Shown here: positions 52,790-60,968 of the stretch, piece after piece | Layout of the letters: each line of letters starts with the position of its first letter | How positions within the stretch are numbered: position 1 is the stretch's first letter | NCBI GenBank assembly: GCA_021770825.1 | Contig: JAETQD010000002.1 | Location: 124,001 to 188,000, forward strand | Length of the DNA stretch: 64,000 nucleotides | Reading direction: 5' to 3' | Source of the DNA: Clostridium sp. | Lineage (GTDB): Bacteria; Bacillota; Clostridia; Lachnospirales; Lachnospiraceae | The notes under the pieces: model-generated | Told to the model about the DNA's origin: nothing | Database searches by the model: none | The model's input: the letters and a program-made list of their open reading frames with translations, nothing else | Made by a program: the position numbers and the translations under genes

Positions 52790-53368
52790 CTATGCCTGAC
52801 TGTCTTTCTTCCTATTATGATCGTTCATGGCATGTTCAATGCCCTCAGTGACCGCTTCCACCACCGCATCGGCCGCTTCCTTCACGGCATCTTCCATGAT
52901 TTTTTTCTCGCCCTGGGAAAAGTGTCCCAGCACATAATCGGCCAGGTCCATTCTGGGCGGCTTTTCTCCAACTCCCACGCGGACCCTGGGAAATTCCTGA
53001 GTTCCCAGATGGGCGATGATGCTCTTAATGCCGTTGTGGCCCCCGGCGCTTCCCTTGGCACGGACCCTCAACTGTCCCGGTGCCAGACTGATGTCGTCAT
53101 ATACCACCAGAATGTCCTCCGGCTCCACCTTGTAATAATCGGCGGCTGCCCGGATACTTTCCCCGCTGGAATTCATGAAAGTCTGGGGCTTTAAGAGAAT
53201 CACCTTCTGTCCCCCGATCACAGCCCGGCCGCAGAGAGCCTTATGCTTTTTTTCAGAAATATCGGCCCCCAGCTTGTCGGCCAGGGCATCCAGAACCATG
53301 AATCCCGCGTTGTGTCTTGTATTTTCATATTCCTTTCCCGGATTTCCGAGACCTGCTATTATAAACAT
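52790..53368 (-). CDS. pth: peptidyl-tRNA hydrolase
   Basis: The 192-residue enzyme cleaves peptidyl-tRNA released from stalled ribosomes. MFIIAGLGNPGKEYENTRHNAGFMVLD includes N10 and catalytic H20 of the family, PQTFMNSSGESIRAAADYYK is the second motif, and DDISLAPGQLRVRAKGSAGGHNGIKSI is the third. AAAGGAG lies upstream of the ATG. First gene of the pth-mfd unit. Confidence 0.98.
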   Translation of the reverse strand: MFIIAGLGNPGKEYENTRHNAGFMVLDALADKLGADISEKKHKALCGRAVIGGQKVILLKPQTFMNSSGESIRAAADYYKVEPEDILVVYDDISLAPGQLRVRAKGSAGGHNGIKSIIAHLGTQEFPRVRVGVGEKPPRMDLADYVLGHFSQGEKKIMEDAVKEAADAVVEAVTEGIEHAMNDHNRKKDSQA

Positions 53369-53511
53369 ATTTAAAATTTTCTCCTTTATCCCGAAGATTA
53401 CACGCCTTTAAGGGGCCTTTTTCAAGTCCCCTGGTTTTACTATTTTATCAGCTTTGCAGTTTTCTTACAAGTACATTTCGTGTATAATCAAAGGCAGGGA
53501 GGATTTTTCAT

Positions 53512-54912
53512 ATGAATATGTTACAGATGAGCGAGGATATGAGAAACGGACGGACCATATCCTTAAAAAGCCAGATGAAGTTAGTCATTGCCCTGTCCAT
53601 TCCCGCAATCCTGGAGCAATTGGTAATGACCTTAATGAGTTATATTGACACGGCCATGGTGGGGAGTCTGGGGTCCCAGGCCACAGCCTCCATCGGTGTG
53701 GTATCCAGCTCCATATGGCTTTTAAATGGTATTGTGAGTGCCGTCGCCGTGGGTTTTTCCGTTCAGGTGGCCCAGTATCTGGGTGCTGGACGGGAACAAG
53801 ACAGCAGGAACGTGCTGTGCCAGGCTATCCTGTTTAATCTTCTGTTTGGGATCGGTCTCGCGCTTATTATTGTTTCTTTCGGCCGTTTTCTTCCGGCTTT
53901 TCTCGGTGCAGACCCGGAAATCCGGCCTTATGCAGGGGCATATTTCTGCATTGTGGGAGCCTTCTTTCCTTTTAATATGGCCTGCGCCATGTATTCCAGC
54001 ATTCTCCGTTGCAGCGGAAATGTGACGCTCCCAAGCCTTATGAACATCGGCATGTGTCTTTTGGATGTTCTGTTTAATTTCTTCCTTATTTATCCCACAA
54101 GACAAATCGGCGGAATCACCTTCTGGGGCGCCGGACTCGGCGTTGCGGGAGCTGCCCTCGGCACCGGACTTTCCCATGCATGTGTGGGACTTTCCCTGGC
54201 GTTCGCCCTCTTAAAGGGAAAGGGACCCATGGGTCTTAAAGGACGGGAGCGCTGGCGCTTTACGGGAACCTGTATGCGTAATGCCCTTCACCTGGCCATG
54301 CCCACAGCCCTGGAACGCATGACCCTCTGCTTTGCCCAGATCGTCATGACCACCATCATCGCCGGCATGGGCACTTTGGCCGTGGCTTCCAACTATGTGG
54401 CAGTCCAGACCGAGAGCATCTGCTACCTTCCCGCATACGGTATTGCTGCCGCTGCCACAGCTCTTGTGGGACAGAGCATCGGCGCCGGACGCCTGGACAT
54501 GGCCAAGCGGTTTGCCTATGGCACCACGGCACTGGGCTTTCTTCTGGTGACAGGCATGGGAACCATCATGTTCCTTTTGGCTCCGTCCTTAACCGGGCTT
54601 TTAACCACAGATCCCCAGGTGGCCGCCATGAGCGCCCGGGTCCTTAGAATCGTGGCCTTTTCTGAACCCCTGTTTGCCGTCAGTATTGTTGTGATCGGAG
54701 CTCTCCGCGGCGCCGGAGACAGCAAGGGACCGTTTTTTATCAACCTTTGCAGCATGTGGGGTGTCCGGGTCCTCAGCGTAGTCCTTTTTACTCACTCCTA
54801 CGGCATCACAGGCGTATGGGTTTCCATGACCTGCGAGCTGATTTTCCGGGGAATCGTTTTCCTCATCCGGCTGCTGCGCGGCCGCTGGCTCCGTACTCCG
54901 GCTTTGTCGTAA
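53512..54912 (+). CDS. MATE family efflux transporter
   Basis: The 466-residue protein has twelve TM segments in two homologous halves. IPAILEQLVMTLMSYIDTAMVGSLG (about 34-58) is the N-terminal MATE motif, and MPTALERMTLCFAQIVMTTIIAGMGTLAVASNYVAVQTES (about 263-302) begins the second half. The DinF/NorM-like family exports cationic compounds with sodium or proton antiport. GGGAGG is 9 nt before the ATG. It is a monocistronic unit closed by the terminator at 54921. Confidence 0.94.
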   Translation: MNMLQMSEDMRNGRTISLKSQMKLVIALSIPAILEQLVMTLMSYIDTAMVGSLGSQATASIGVVSSSIWLLNGIVSAVAVGFSVQVAQYLGAGREQDSRNVLCQAILFNLLFGIGLALIIVSFGRFLPAFLGADPEIRPYAGAYFCIVGAFFPFNMACAMYSSILRCSGNVTLPSLMNIGMCLLDVLFNFFLIYPTRQIGGITFWGAGLGVAGAALGTGLSHACVGLSLAFALLKGKGPMGLKGRERWRFTGTCMRNALHLAMPTALERMTLCFAQIVMTTIIAGMGTLAVASNYVAVQTESICYLPAYGIAAAATALVGQSIGAGRLDMAKRFAYGTTALGFLLVTGMGTIMFLLAPSLTGLLTTDPQVAAMSARVLRIVAFSEPLFAVSIVVIGALRGAGDSKGPFFINLCSMWGVRVLSVVLFTHSYGITGVWVSMTCELIFRGIVFLIRLLRGRWLRTPALS

Positions 54913-54920
54913 GGATACAA

Positions 54921-54964
54921 AAAGCCATTGCCGAGCAGGATGATGCCGGGGCAATGGCTTTTTT
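54921..54964. terminator. bidirectional terminator between MATE and hydrogenase genes
   Basis: AAAGCCATTGCC (54921-54932) pairs with GGCAATGGCTTT (54950-54961) and is flanked by A and T runs. Confidence 0.9.
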
Positions 54965-54970
54965 GCATTT

Positions 54971-56698
54971 CTATTTTCTGTGATCTGTATGTAACAGCAT
55001 ATGGGCTTTATGGGAATTGGGCTTTTCAAAGTATGTCTCGTACATGGTGACCACATCCTGGTTTTCATGGGAATAGCGCAGCTTCGCATTGGCATCCAGA
55101 TAGTAGAGCTGTCTTCCTCTGTCGAAGGCCCGTTCCTCTCCATCGTGAATCGGCTGGCCGCCGCCGCCCACACATCCGCCGGGACATGCCATTACCTCCA
55201 CAAAGTCATACTGAACCTCTCCGCGTTCGATCTTATCCAGCAGATTTCTGGTGTTTCCCAGTCCGCTGACGGCTGCTGTTCTCACCACAATATCGTCGAT
55301 CTTAAACTCTGCCTCCTGCACGCCGTCATGGGCATTGAAGCCCAGGCTGCGGACTGCACGGAATGCATCGGCAGGTGCATTTTTACCCTTAATCAGGTAA
55401 TAAGCCGTGCGGAGAGCTGCCTCCATCACGCCTCCGGTGGCGCCGAAGATCACTCCGGCTCCGGTTCCTCCCTGCATGGGACTGTCACTTTCAATGTCCC
55501 TTAAGCCCTCCGGTTTTATATGGGCGGAGCGAATCATCTTCACAAGCTCCCTGGTGGTGATTACCGCATCCACATCATGTCCGGCATACTCCTCATAGTA
55601 AAGCTCCATTTCCCTCTCACCCTTTTTGGCCACACAGGGCATTACGGACAGGGTAAAGATCTTATCGGGAGACACCCCTAACTTTTCTGCATAGTATGTT
55701 TTCATCACCGCGCCAAACATCTGCTGCGGGGATTTTGCCGTGGACAGATAGCGGACCAGATGGGGATACTGGCTCTTGATAAAGCGGATCCATCCGGGAC
55801 AGCAGGAGGTGAACATGGGTCTGTCCTTAAACTCGCCCTTCGTGAACCGCTCTACAAATTCATTGGCCTCCTCCATAATGGTAAGGTCTGCCGAGAACAC
55901 CGTGTCGAAGGCATAATCCACGCCCATGCGCTTTAAGGCGTCGAGAATCCGTCCGATGGTGGCATGTTCCGGAGGAAGTCCCAGTTCCTCGCCCCATGCA
56001 GTGCGGACCGCCGGAGCCACCTGGGCAACCACAATTTTCTCTTTATCTTCGATGGCATCCCATACCTTTTCCGTATCGTCCCGCTCTGTAAGAGCACCCA
56101 CCGGACAGTGGGTAATACACTGGCCGCAGAGGGAACAGTCTGCCTCTTCAATGGTCTTATGTCCGGCCACATTGACTGTGGTTCTGGAGCCGGTGCCCTC
56201 CACGTCCCAGATTCCAAGGCCCTGGACCTTTTCACAAACCTGGACACAGCGCATACATTTAATACATTTTTCTGACCGTTTGATCAACGGGAAATTTTTA
56301 TTCCATGCCTGGTGCTCCAACATCTGCTGGAACGGCACTTCCAGAATGTTCAGATCGTTGGCAATCTTCTGGAGACTGCAGTTTCCGCTTCTCGGACATG
56401 TGGCACACAGACAGTCATGCTGGGATAAAATCAACTCCACGGTTTTCTTTCTGTGGCGGCGCACCTTGGGGCTGTTGGTATACAATACCATTCCCTCCTG
56501 CACCACGTTGTTGCAGGAAGTAATTAACTTTTCCTTTCCTTCCAGCTCCACCACACAGACACGGCAGGCTGCAATCTCATTGATTCCCTTCAGATAGCAT
56601 AATTTCGGAATGGGAATTCCACACTGGGCGGCAGCCTCCATAATCGTCATGTTCGCCCTTACCTGGACCTTTTTTCCATCAATTGTAATGTTTACCAT
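54971..56698 (-). CDS. [FeFe]-hydrogenase, NADH-linked type
   Basis: The 575-residue enzyme has an N-terminal 2Fe-2S domain (C34, C45, C48, C62), a His-ligated 4Fe-4S motif (H94, C98, C101, C107), two 4Fe-4S clusters (C145/148/151/155 and C188/191/194/198) and the H-cluster domain: TSCCPGWI, MPCVAKKGERE and MACPGGCVGGGGQP. It makes or consumes H2 in the cytoplasm. The gene overlaps the stop of the upstream flavoprotein gene by 7 nt, so the two should form a complex that exchanges electrons with NAD(P)H. The C-terminal KPNSHKAHMLLHTDHR tail is common in the multimeric group A3 type. Confidence 0.95.
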   Translation of the reverse strand: MVNITIDGKKVQVRANMTIMEAAAQCGIPIPKLCYLKGINEIAACRVCVVELEGKEKLITSCNNVVQEGMVLYTNSPKVRRHRKKTVELILSQHDCLCATCPRSGNCSLQKIANDLNILEVPFQQMLEHQAWNKNFPLIKRSEKCIKCMRCVQVCEKVQGLGIWDVEGTGSRTTVNVAGHKTIEEADCSLCGQCITHCPVGALTERDDTEKVWDAIEDKEKIVVAQVAPAVRTAWGEELGLPPEHATIGRILDALKRMGVDYAFDTVFSADLTIMEEANEFVERFTKGEFKDRPMFTSCCPGWIRFIKSQYPHLVRYLSTAKSPQQMFGAVMKTYYAEKLGVSPDKIFTLSVMPCVAKKGEREMELYYEEYAGHDVDAVITTRELVKMIRSAHIKPEGLRDIESDSPMQGGTGAGVIFGATGGVMEAALRTAYYLIKGKNAPADAFRAVRSLGFNAHDGVQEAEFKIDDIVVRTAAVSGLGNTRNLLDKIERGEVQYDFVEVMACPGGCVGGGGQPIHDGEERAFDRGRQLYYLDANAKLRYSHENQDVVTMYETYFEKPNSHKAHMLLHTDHRK

Positions 56699-58524
56699 AT
56701 TCTGTTCCTGCCTCCCTTAAAGATTCCGTATCCGAAGTGATCGCAGCGCAGGCATCTGGATGCCTCCTGCTTTGCCTCATTTTCTGTCATGCAGTTTTCA
56801 ACACCCTCAAAATCGCAGATTCTCTCGCAGGCCTCGCGCTCTGTCAGATTCACACGGCCGCAGGGCGTTCTGTCTTCCAGATTTGCCTCCGGAATTTCCA
56901 CATCGCAGGAGATCACATGGTGATATCCCAGGTATTCATCAATATTGGCTGCCACCACCTTAGCCGCTGCAATGGCACTGATAACGGAAGCGGGTCCGCT
57001 GGCGCAGTCGCCTCCGGCAAACACGCCCGGCATATTTTCAAAATCTCCCGTGTTCTGGGTGAGAATTTTTCCGCGGGCCACGGGAATTCCTGCCTCTGCA
57101 AAATGGCTGGTTTCAATGTCCTGGCCGATGGCTTTAATTAAAATATCACAGGGAACATAGACATCCGGTTCTCCCGTTGGCTTTACGCTGGCTCTGCCGT
57201 TCTTTATGAGGCTGATCATCTGCGGGGTGGCATAGATGCCCTTGACCTGATGATTTTCGTCCACATCAATGGAGGCCGGAGCCCTTAAGGTCTGAAGCTC
57301 GATTCCCTCGGCAATGGCGCCCTCGATTTCTGCCGGAAGGGCTGTCATATCGTTTCTTCTTCTGCGGTACAGGATGCTGACTTTTTTCGCTCCCATACGC
57401 TTTGCCGTGCGGACTGCATCCATGGACACGTTTCCGCCGCCGATTACAACCACTTCTTTTCCTGTCAGGTCAAGGATTTCTCCCTTTCCCACACTCCGTA
57501 AAAACTGGACTGCCGACAAAACGCCCTCTGCATCCTCGTTTTCCAGTCCCAGCTTTTTATCGGTGCTGGCGCCTATGGTAATTAACACCGCATCATATTC
57601 TTCCCGAAGCTGCTGAATCGTAATATCGGGACCGATCTTTAAGCCATGCTTCACCTGGACTCCCGTCTTTAAGATCGCCTTAATATCATCATCCAGACGG
57701 TTCTTGGGAAGACGGTAGTTGGGAATTCCATACCGCAGCATGCCGCCAAGTTCGGGCAGCATCTCGTATACAGTTACCTGATGGCCCATGAGCTGCAGAT
57801 AATAGGCAGCGCTTAAACCGCCCGGACCTCCGCCCAGAACGGCAATCTTTTTGCCCGTGGAGGGCGCGCACTCCGGCGGGTCCACTTCTCCGGCAAAATC
57901 AGCCGCCACACGCTTTAAGCCGCGGATATTCACGGCATCGTCCACCATGTCTCTCCGGCATCTGGCCTCACAGGGATGTTCACAGATGAAACCGCAGGTT
58001 GTGGGGAACGGGTTATCCTTGCGGATTAAGCGGATGGCATCTGCATACCTTCCCTCCCTTACGAGGGCTATGTATCCGGGAATATCCACATGGGCAGGAC
58101 AGAGTGCCACGCAGGGAACCGGCTGATTGGTGGTACAGGTACAGCGTCCGTGCTTAATGTGTTCCACATAGTCGTCCCGGTAGCCGACAAGTCCCTTATA
58201 AACCATATTGGCTGCTTCATACCCGATGGCACAGTCCGCGGAATCCATGATGGAAAGAGCTGTTTCTTCCATCAATTTCAGGGTTTCCATGGTGGCCTTT
58301 CCATCCAGCACATCCTGGTTCAAATATTTTAACTGTCTCAAACCAATCCGGCAGGGCACACACTTTCCGCAGGTCTGTGCATAGCACAGCTCCAAAAATG
58401 CCCTTGCCATATCCACAGGACAGAGTCCCGGCTGGCTGGATTCAATTCTCCGTTCCAGATCCTTGTAAAGCTCCTCCATGACAATATCTGCCCTTGTGGG
58501 AGAAGCTATTTTTAATCTACTCAT
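56692..58524 (-). CDS. NuoF-C-terminal/GltD-like FAD oxidoreductase partner of the hydrogenase
   Basis: The 610-residue protein has an N-terminal NuoF/HydB-like 4Fe-4S segment (TCGKCVPCRIGLRQL, about 54-68). A GltD/NfnL-like module follows: ferredoxin-type cysteines (CVALCPAHVDIPGY, CGFICEHPCEARCRR) and two dinucleotide sites, IAVLGGGPGGLSAAYYL (FAD) and VVVIGGGNVSMDAVRTAKRMGAKKV (NAD(P)H). The C-terminus has a further cysteine-rich stretch near CLRCDHFGYG. It should pass electrons between NAD(P)H, FAD and the hydrogenase, and bifurcation is possible but unproven. GAGGAG lies before the ATG. It is first gene of the two-gene operon. Confidence 0.9.
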   Translation of the reverse strand: MSRLKIASPTRADIVMEELYKDLERRIESSQPGLCPVDMARAFLELCYAQTCGKCVPCRIGLRQLKYLNQDVLDGKATMETLKLMEETALSIMDSADCAIGYEAANMVYKGLVGYRDDYVEHIKHGRCTCTTNQPVPCVALCPAHVDIPGYIALVREGRYADAIRLIRKDNPFPTTCGFICEHPCEARCRRDMVDDAVNIRGLKRVAADFAGEVDPPECAPSTGKKIAVLGGGPGGLSAAYYLQLMGHQVTVYEMLPELGGMLRYGIPNYRLPKNRLDDDIKAILKTGVQVKHGLKIGPDITIQQLREEYDAVLITIGASTDKKLGLENEDAEGVLSAVQFLRSVGKGEILDLTGKEVVVIGGGNVSMDAVRTAKRMGAKKVSILYRRRRNDMTALPAEIEGAIAEGIELQTLRAPASIDVDENHQVKGIYATPQMISLIKNGRASVKPTGEPDVYVPCDILIKAIGQDIETSHFAEAGIPVARGKILTQNTGDFENMPGVFAGGDCASGPASVISAIAAAKVVAANIDEYLGYHHVISCDVEIPEANLEDRTPCGRVNLTEREACERICDFEGVENCMTENEAKQEASRCLRCDHFGYGIFKGGRNRIW

Positions 58525-58829
58525 CCCTTGTCTCCTCTTCTTTCATAGTTTACTGGCCTTCTTCCCTCCAGAAGTCCAGTCGCCGCCCGTTCTTCTTTAG
58601 ATTGTTTCGATTCTACCATGTTCAATTTAATAAATGCAAGTATTTTTCAAAATTTGCTTAATTTTCTTTAGTTTTCGTTAATTTAAAAACAATTGATTGT
58701 TATTTTCATAACATTTATTTCGTCTATGGATCGTCATAAATTCGTTATGTTTTATTAATATTTTCTTTCTTGTGTTTATAGGTCTATTGTGATAGACTTA
58801 TCATATCATCACAAGAAGGAGGTTAAACC
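58525..58829 (+). promoter_or_regulatory. AT-rich divergent region with BlaI-type operator
   Basis: This 305-nt gap separates the hydrogenase operon and the BlaI/M56 pair. A perfect dyad GTCTAT-TGTG-ATAGAC (58782-58797) is overlapped by a wider one, TTGTGAT (58787-58793) and ATCACAA (58808-58814), just before the AAGGAGG of blaI. These are plausible BlaI/MecI-like repressor sites. The rest is AT-rich with no open frame; the hydrogenase promoter is not clear to me. Confidence 0.55.
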
Positions 58830-59213
58830 ATGAATGAACTGAAGCTGTTTGAAAGCGAATACCGCTTTATGGATCTGATCTGGAGATCGGAGCCTGTAAA
58901 CTCCACAGAATTGTGCCGGATGGCCCTTGAAGAACTGGAATGGAAGAAATCCACCTGCTATACAGTTCTAAAAAAGCTTGCAGATAAAGGCTTTGTAAAG
59001 AATGAAAATGCAACGGTTTCTGCCCTTGTGGCCCGGGAGCAGGTGCAGAAATATGAGAGCGAGAGTCTGATTGCCAGGAATTTTTCCGGTTCTCTCCCCG
59101 CCTTTTTAAATGCCTTTTTAAAGGACCGGAAACTCACAAGAAGTGAGGCGGAGGCCATCCATAAAATGATTGAAGAAGCGGTGCCGGAAACAGGCGGAAA
59201 GGAGGAAATTTAA
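58830..59213 (+). CDS. BlaI/MecI/CopY family repressor
   Basis: The 127-residue winged-helix protein begins MNELKLFESEYRFMDLIWRSEPVNSTELCRMALEELEWKKSTCYTVLKKLADKGFV, a typical BlaI domain. The C-terminal dimerisation part has LIARNFSGSLPAFLNAFL, near where the M56 protease cleaves related repressors. AAGGAGG lies upstream. The stop overlaps the M56 start (TAATG). In beta-lactam-resistance systems the pair controls penicillinase, but no beta-lactamase or PBP gene is adjacent, so the regulated function is open. Confidence 0.92.
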   Translation: MNELKLFESEYRFMDLIWRSEPVNSTELCRMALEELEWKKSTCYTVLKKLADKGFVKNENATVSALVAREQVQKYESESLIARNFSGSLPAFLNAFLKDRKLTRSEAEAIHKMIEEAVPETGGKEEI

Positions 59214-60868
59214 TGGGACAGACAGGTATGCTGCACCTTTTTCAAATGAGTCTGACCGGAGGCGCGGTCATCCTCGTTATCCTTATTTTGCGTCTTTTTC
59301 TTAACAAACTTCCCAAGCGGTATCTGTGCCTTCTTTGGCTGATTCCGTTTTTCAGGCTGCTGGTTCCCGTCTCCATTCCCTCCGTGTTTGCCCTGCTTCC
59401 CCTGAAGTCCGGCTCTGCCACAGGGATCTCTGCGGGTGCAGGGAATCTTCCGCTTCTGGATACGGGACTGCCTGCCATCGATCTTCCGGTGAATCTGATT
59501 CTCACAGGAACTGCCGACACCTTTTTCTCTCCGCTCAGCCATGCCTTATATTTTACGGAGCGCATCTGGGCCCTTGGCGTCCTTTTATTTCTGGGAATCC
59601 ATCTGGGCCGCTACCTTCTTTTAAAGAAGCGGCTGGCCGATTCGGTTCCGGGCGAAAAAGGTGTATATTATTCTGACCACCTTTCCACGCCCCTGGTGAT
59701 GGGGATTTTCCGTCCCCGGATTCTTCTTCCCACCTTTTTCTTAAAGGAAGAATCCGCACAGGAAAAGGAATTTGTACTGGCCCACGAACGTGCCCACTTA
59801 AAACGGTTTGACCATTTTTCAAAATTAATTGCCTTTTTGGGACTGGCAGTCCACTGGTTCAATCCCCTGGTCTGGGCAGCATTTTATCTCTTATGCCGCG
59901 ACATGGAAATGGCCTGCGATGAGCATGTGATTGCAAGTCTGGGAGAAGAAAACAAGAAAGCCTATTCCCTGGTGCTTTTGCACTTTGAAGAGAGAAGAAG
60001 TGCGCTGTTTCTCCCTCTGGCCTTCGGAGAAAGCCACACTAAATCCAGAATCAGAAATATTTTAAATTATAAAAAACCTGCCTTCTGGGTGACCCTTGCA
60101 GCCGTTGTCATCCTGCTGTCTGCTGCCATTTTCCTGCTTACGGATCCCCAAAATCCCGGCAGTTTCGGAGACGATGCCGTTTCCATCGGAATCATTGGCG
60201 GCGCTGACGGCCCCACCTCCATTTTTCTGGCCGGAAAATCCGGCGGGGATACCGGAACAAAGGCAGAAGAGCTGGATATGGACCTCATAAAGAAACAGCC
60301 CTACGGAATGGCCGTGGAGCTTGATTACGTCAGCGAAGATAAAATATCCTTGCACGGTTCCTTTGGCTACCTCGTTTTTGATCTCATCCCCAACGGGAAC
60401 AAAGAACCGTCCGCCGCCTTAAAACGTGCAGTAAGTCTCTCGGAGGCCGGGGAAATCTCCATGCAGGGAGACCAGTATACGGAAATTGTCGGTGGAGACG
60501 GAGGCGCCATGATTATACCGGATGCCTATAACCCTGCTGTTACAAAGCCGCAGTTTTTCCTCTATGAAGAAGAAAACAGTACCATAGCAGAGATCCCGGA
60601 CCTCTCCGAAGAGTTCCTAAAAACACTCCTGGACGGCAATGCCGCTCTTGCGGACGCCGCCATAAGCGGGGAATATGAACGCGAACTCCAGTCTGCCGTC
60701 CAGGCCCAGACGGCAGGACAGTGCCTGTACGGCCCTGTGGCGGTCCCGGAGCCCGATGCCAATGTTTACGGGTTTTTGGCTGCGGATGGAGAAAATCTGG
60801 AGGATGTCTGGTATGGAATCTGGTATCCGGATTCCGGCACCATTCACAAGATTTCCCTGTTCCAATAA
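59213..60868 (+). CDS. M56 family (BlaR1-like) sensor metallopeptidase
   Basis: The 551-residue membrane protease has TMs at about 12-30, 38-62 and 115-135, then a cytosolic zinc protease loop with HERAH (H191, E192, H195) and EMACDEHV (about 232-239), and a further TM at about 290-308. The extracytoplasmic C-terminus (about 310-551) is not a penicillin-binding domain. It contains SIGIIGGADGPTSIF (324-338), almost identical to the sodium-site motif of decarboxylase beta subunits, then an unassigned domain with GDQYTEIVGGDGGAMII. It would sense an unknown signal and inactivate the BlaI repressor. Confidence 0.9.
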   Translation: MGQTGMLHLFQMSLTGGAVILVILILRLFLNKLPKRYLCLLWLIPFFRLLVPVSIPSVFALLPLKSGSATGISAGAGNLPLLDTGLPAIDLPVNLILTGTADTFFSPLSHALYFTERIWALGVLLFLGIHLGRYLLLKKRLADSVPGEKGVYYSDHLSTPLVMGIFRPRILLPTFFLKEESAQEKEFVLAHERAHLKRFDHFSKLIAFLGLAVHWFNPLVWAAFYLLCRDMEMACDEHVIASLGEENKKAYSLVLLHFEERRSALFLPLAFGESHTKSRIRNILNYKKPAFWVTLAAVVILLSAAIFLLTDPQNPGSFGDDAVSIGIIGGADGPTSIFLAGKSGGDTGTKAEELDMDLIKKQPYGMAVELDYVSEDKISLHGSFGYLVFDLIPNGNKEPSAALKRAVSLSEAGEISMQGDQYTEIVGGDGGAMIIPDAYNPAVTKPQFFLYEEENSTIAEIPDLSEEFLKTLLDGNAALADAAISGEYERELQSAVQAQTAGQCLYGPVAVPEPDANVYGFLAADGENLEDVWYGIWYPDSGTIHKISLFQ

Positions 60869-60968
60869 ATACGGCCCCCGCCTTGCTCCCACAGGAAAAC
60901 TATGATAAACTAGATATGTTGTGCGGAAAATTCCGCCTGTGTATCAAAATCCGAAGGGAGTTATGTAT

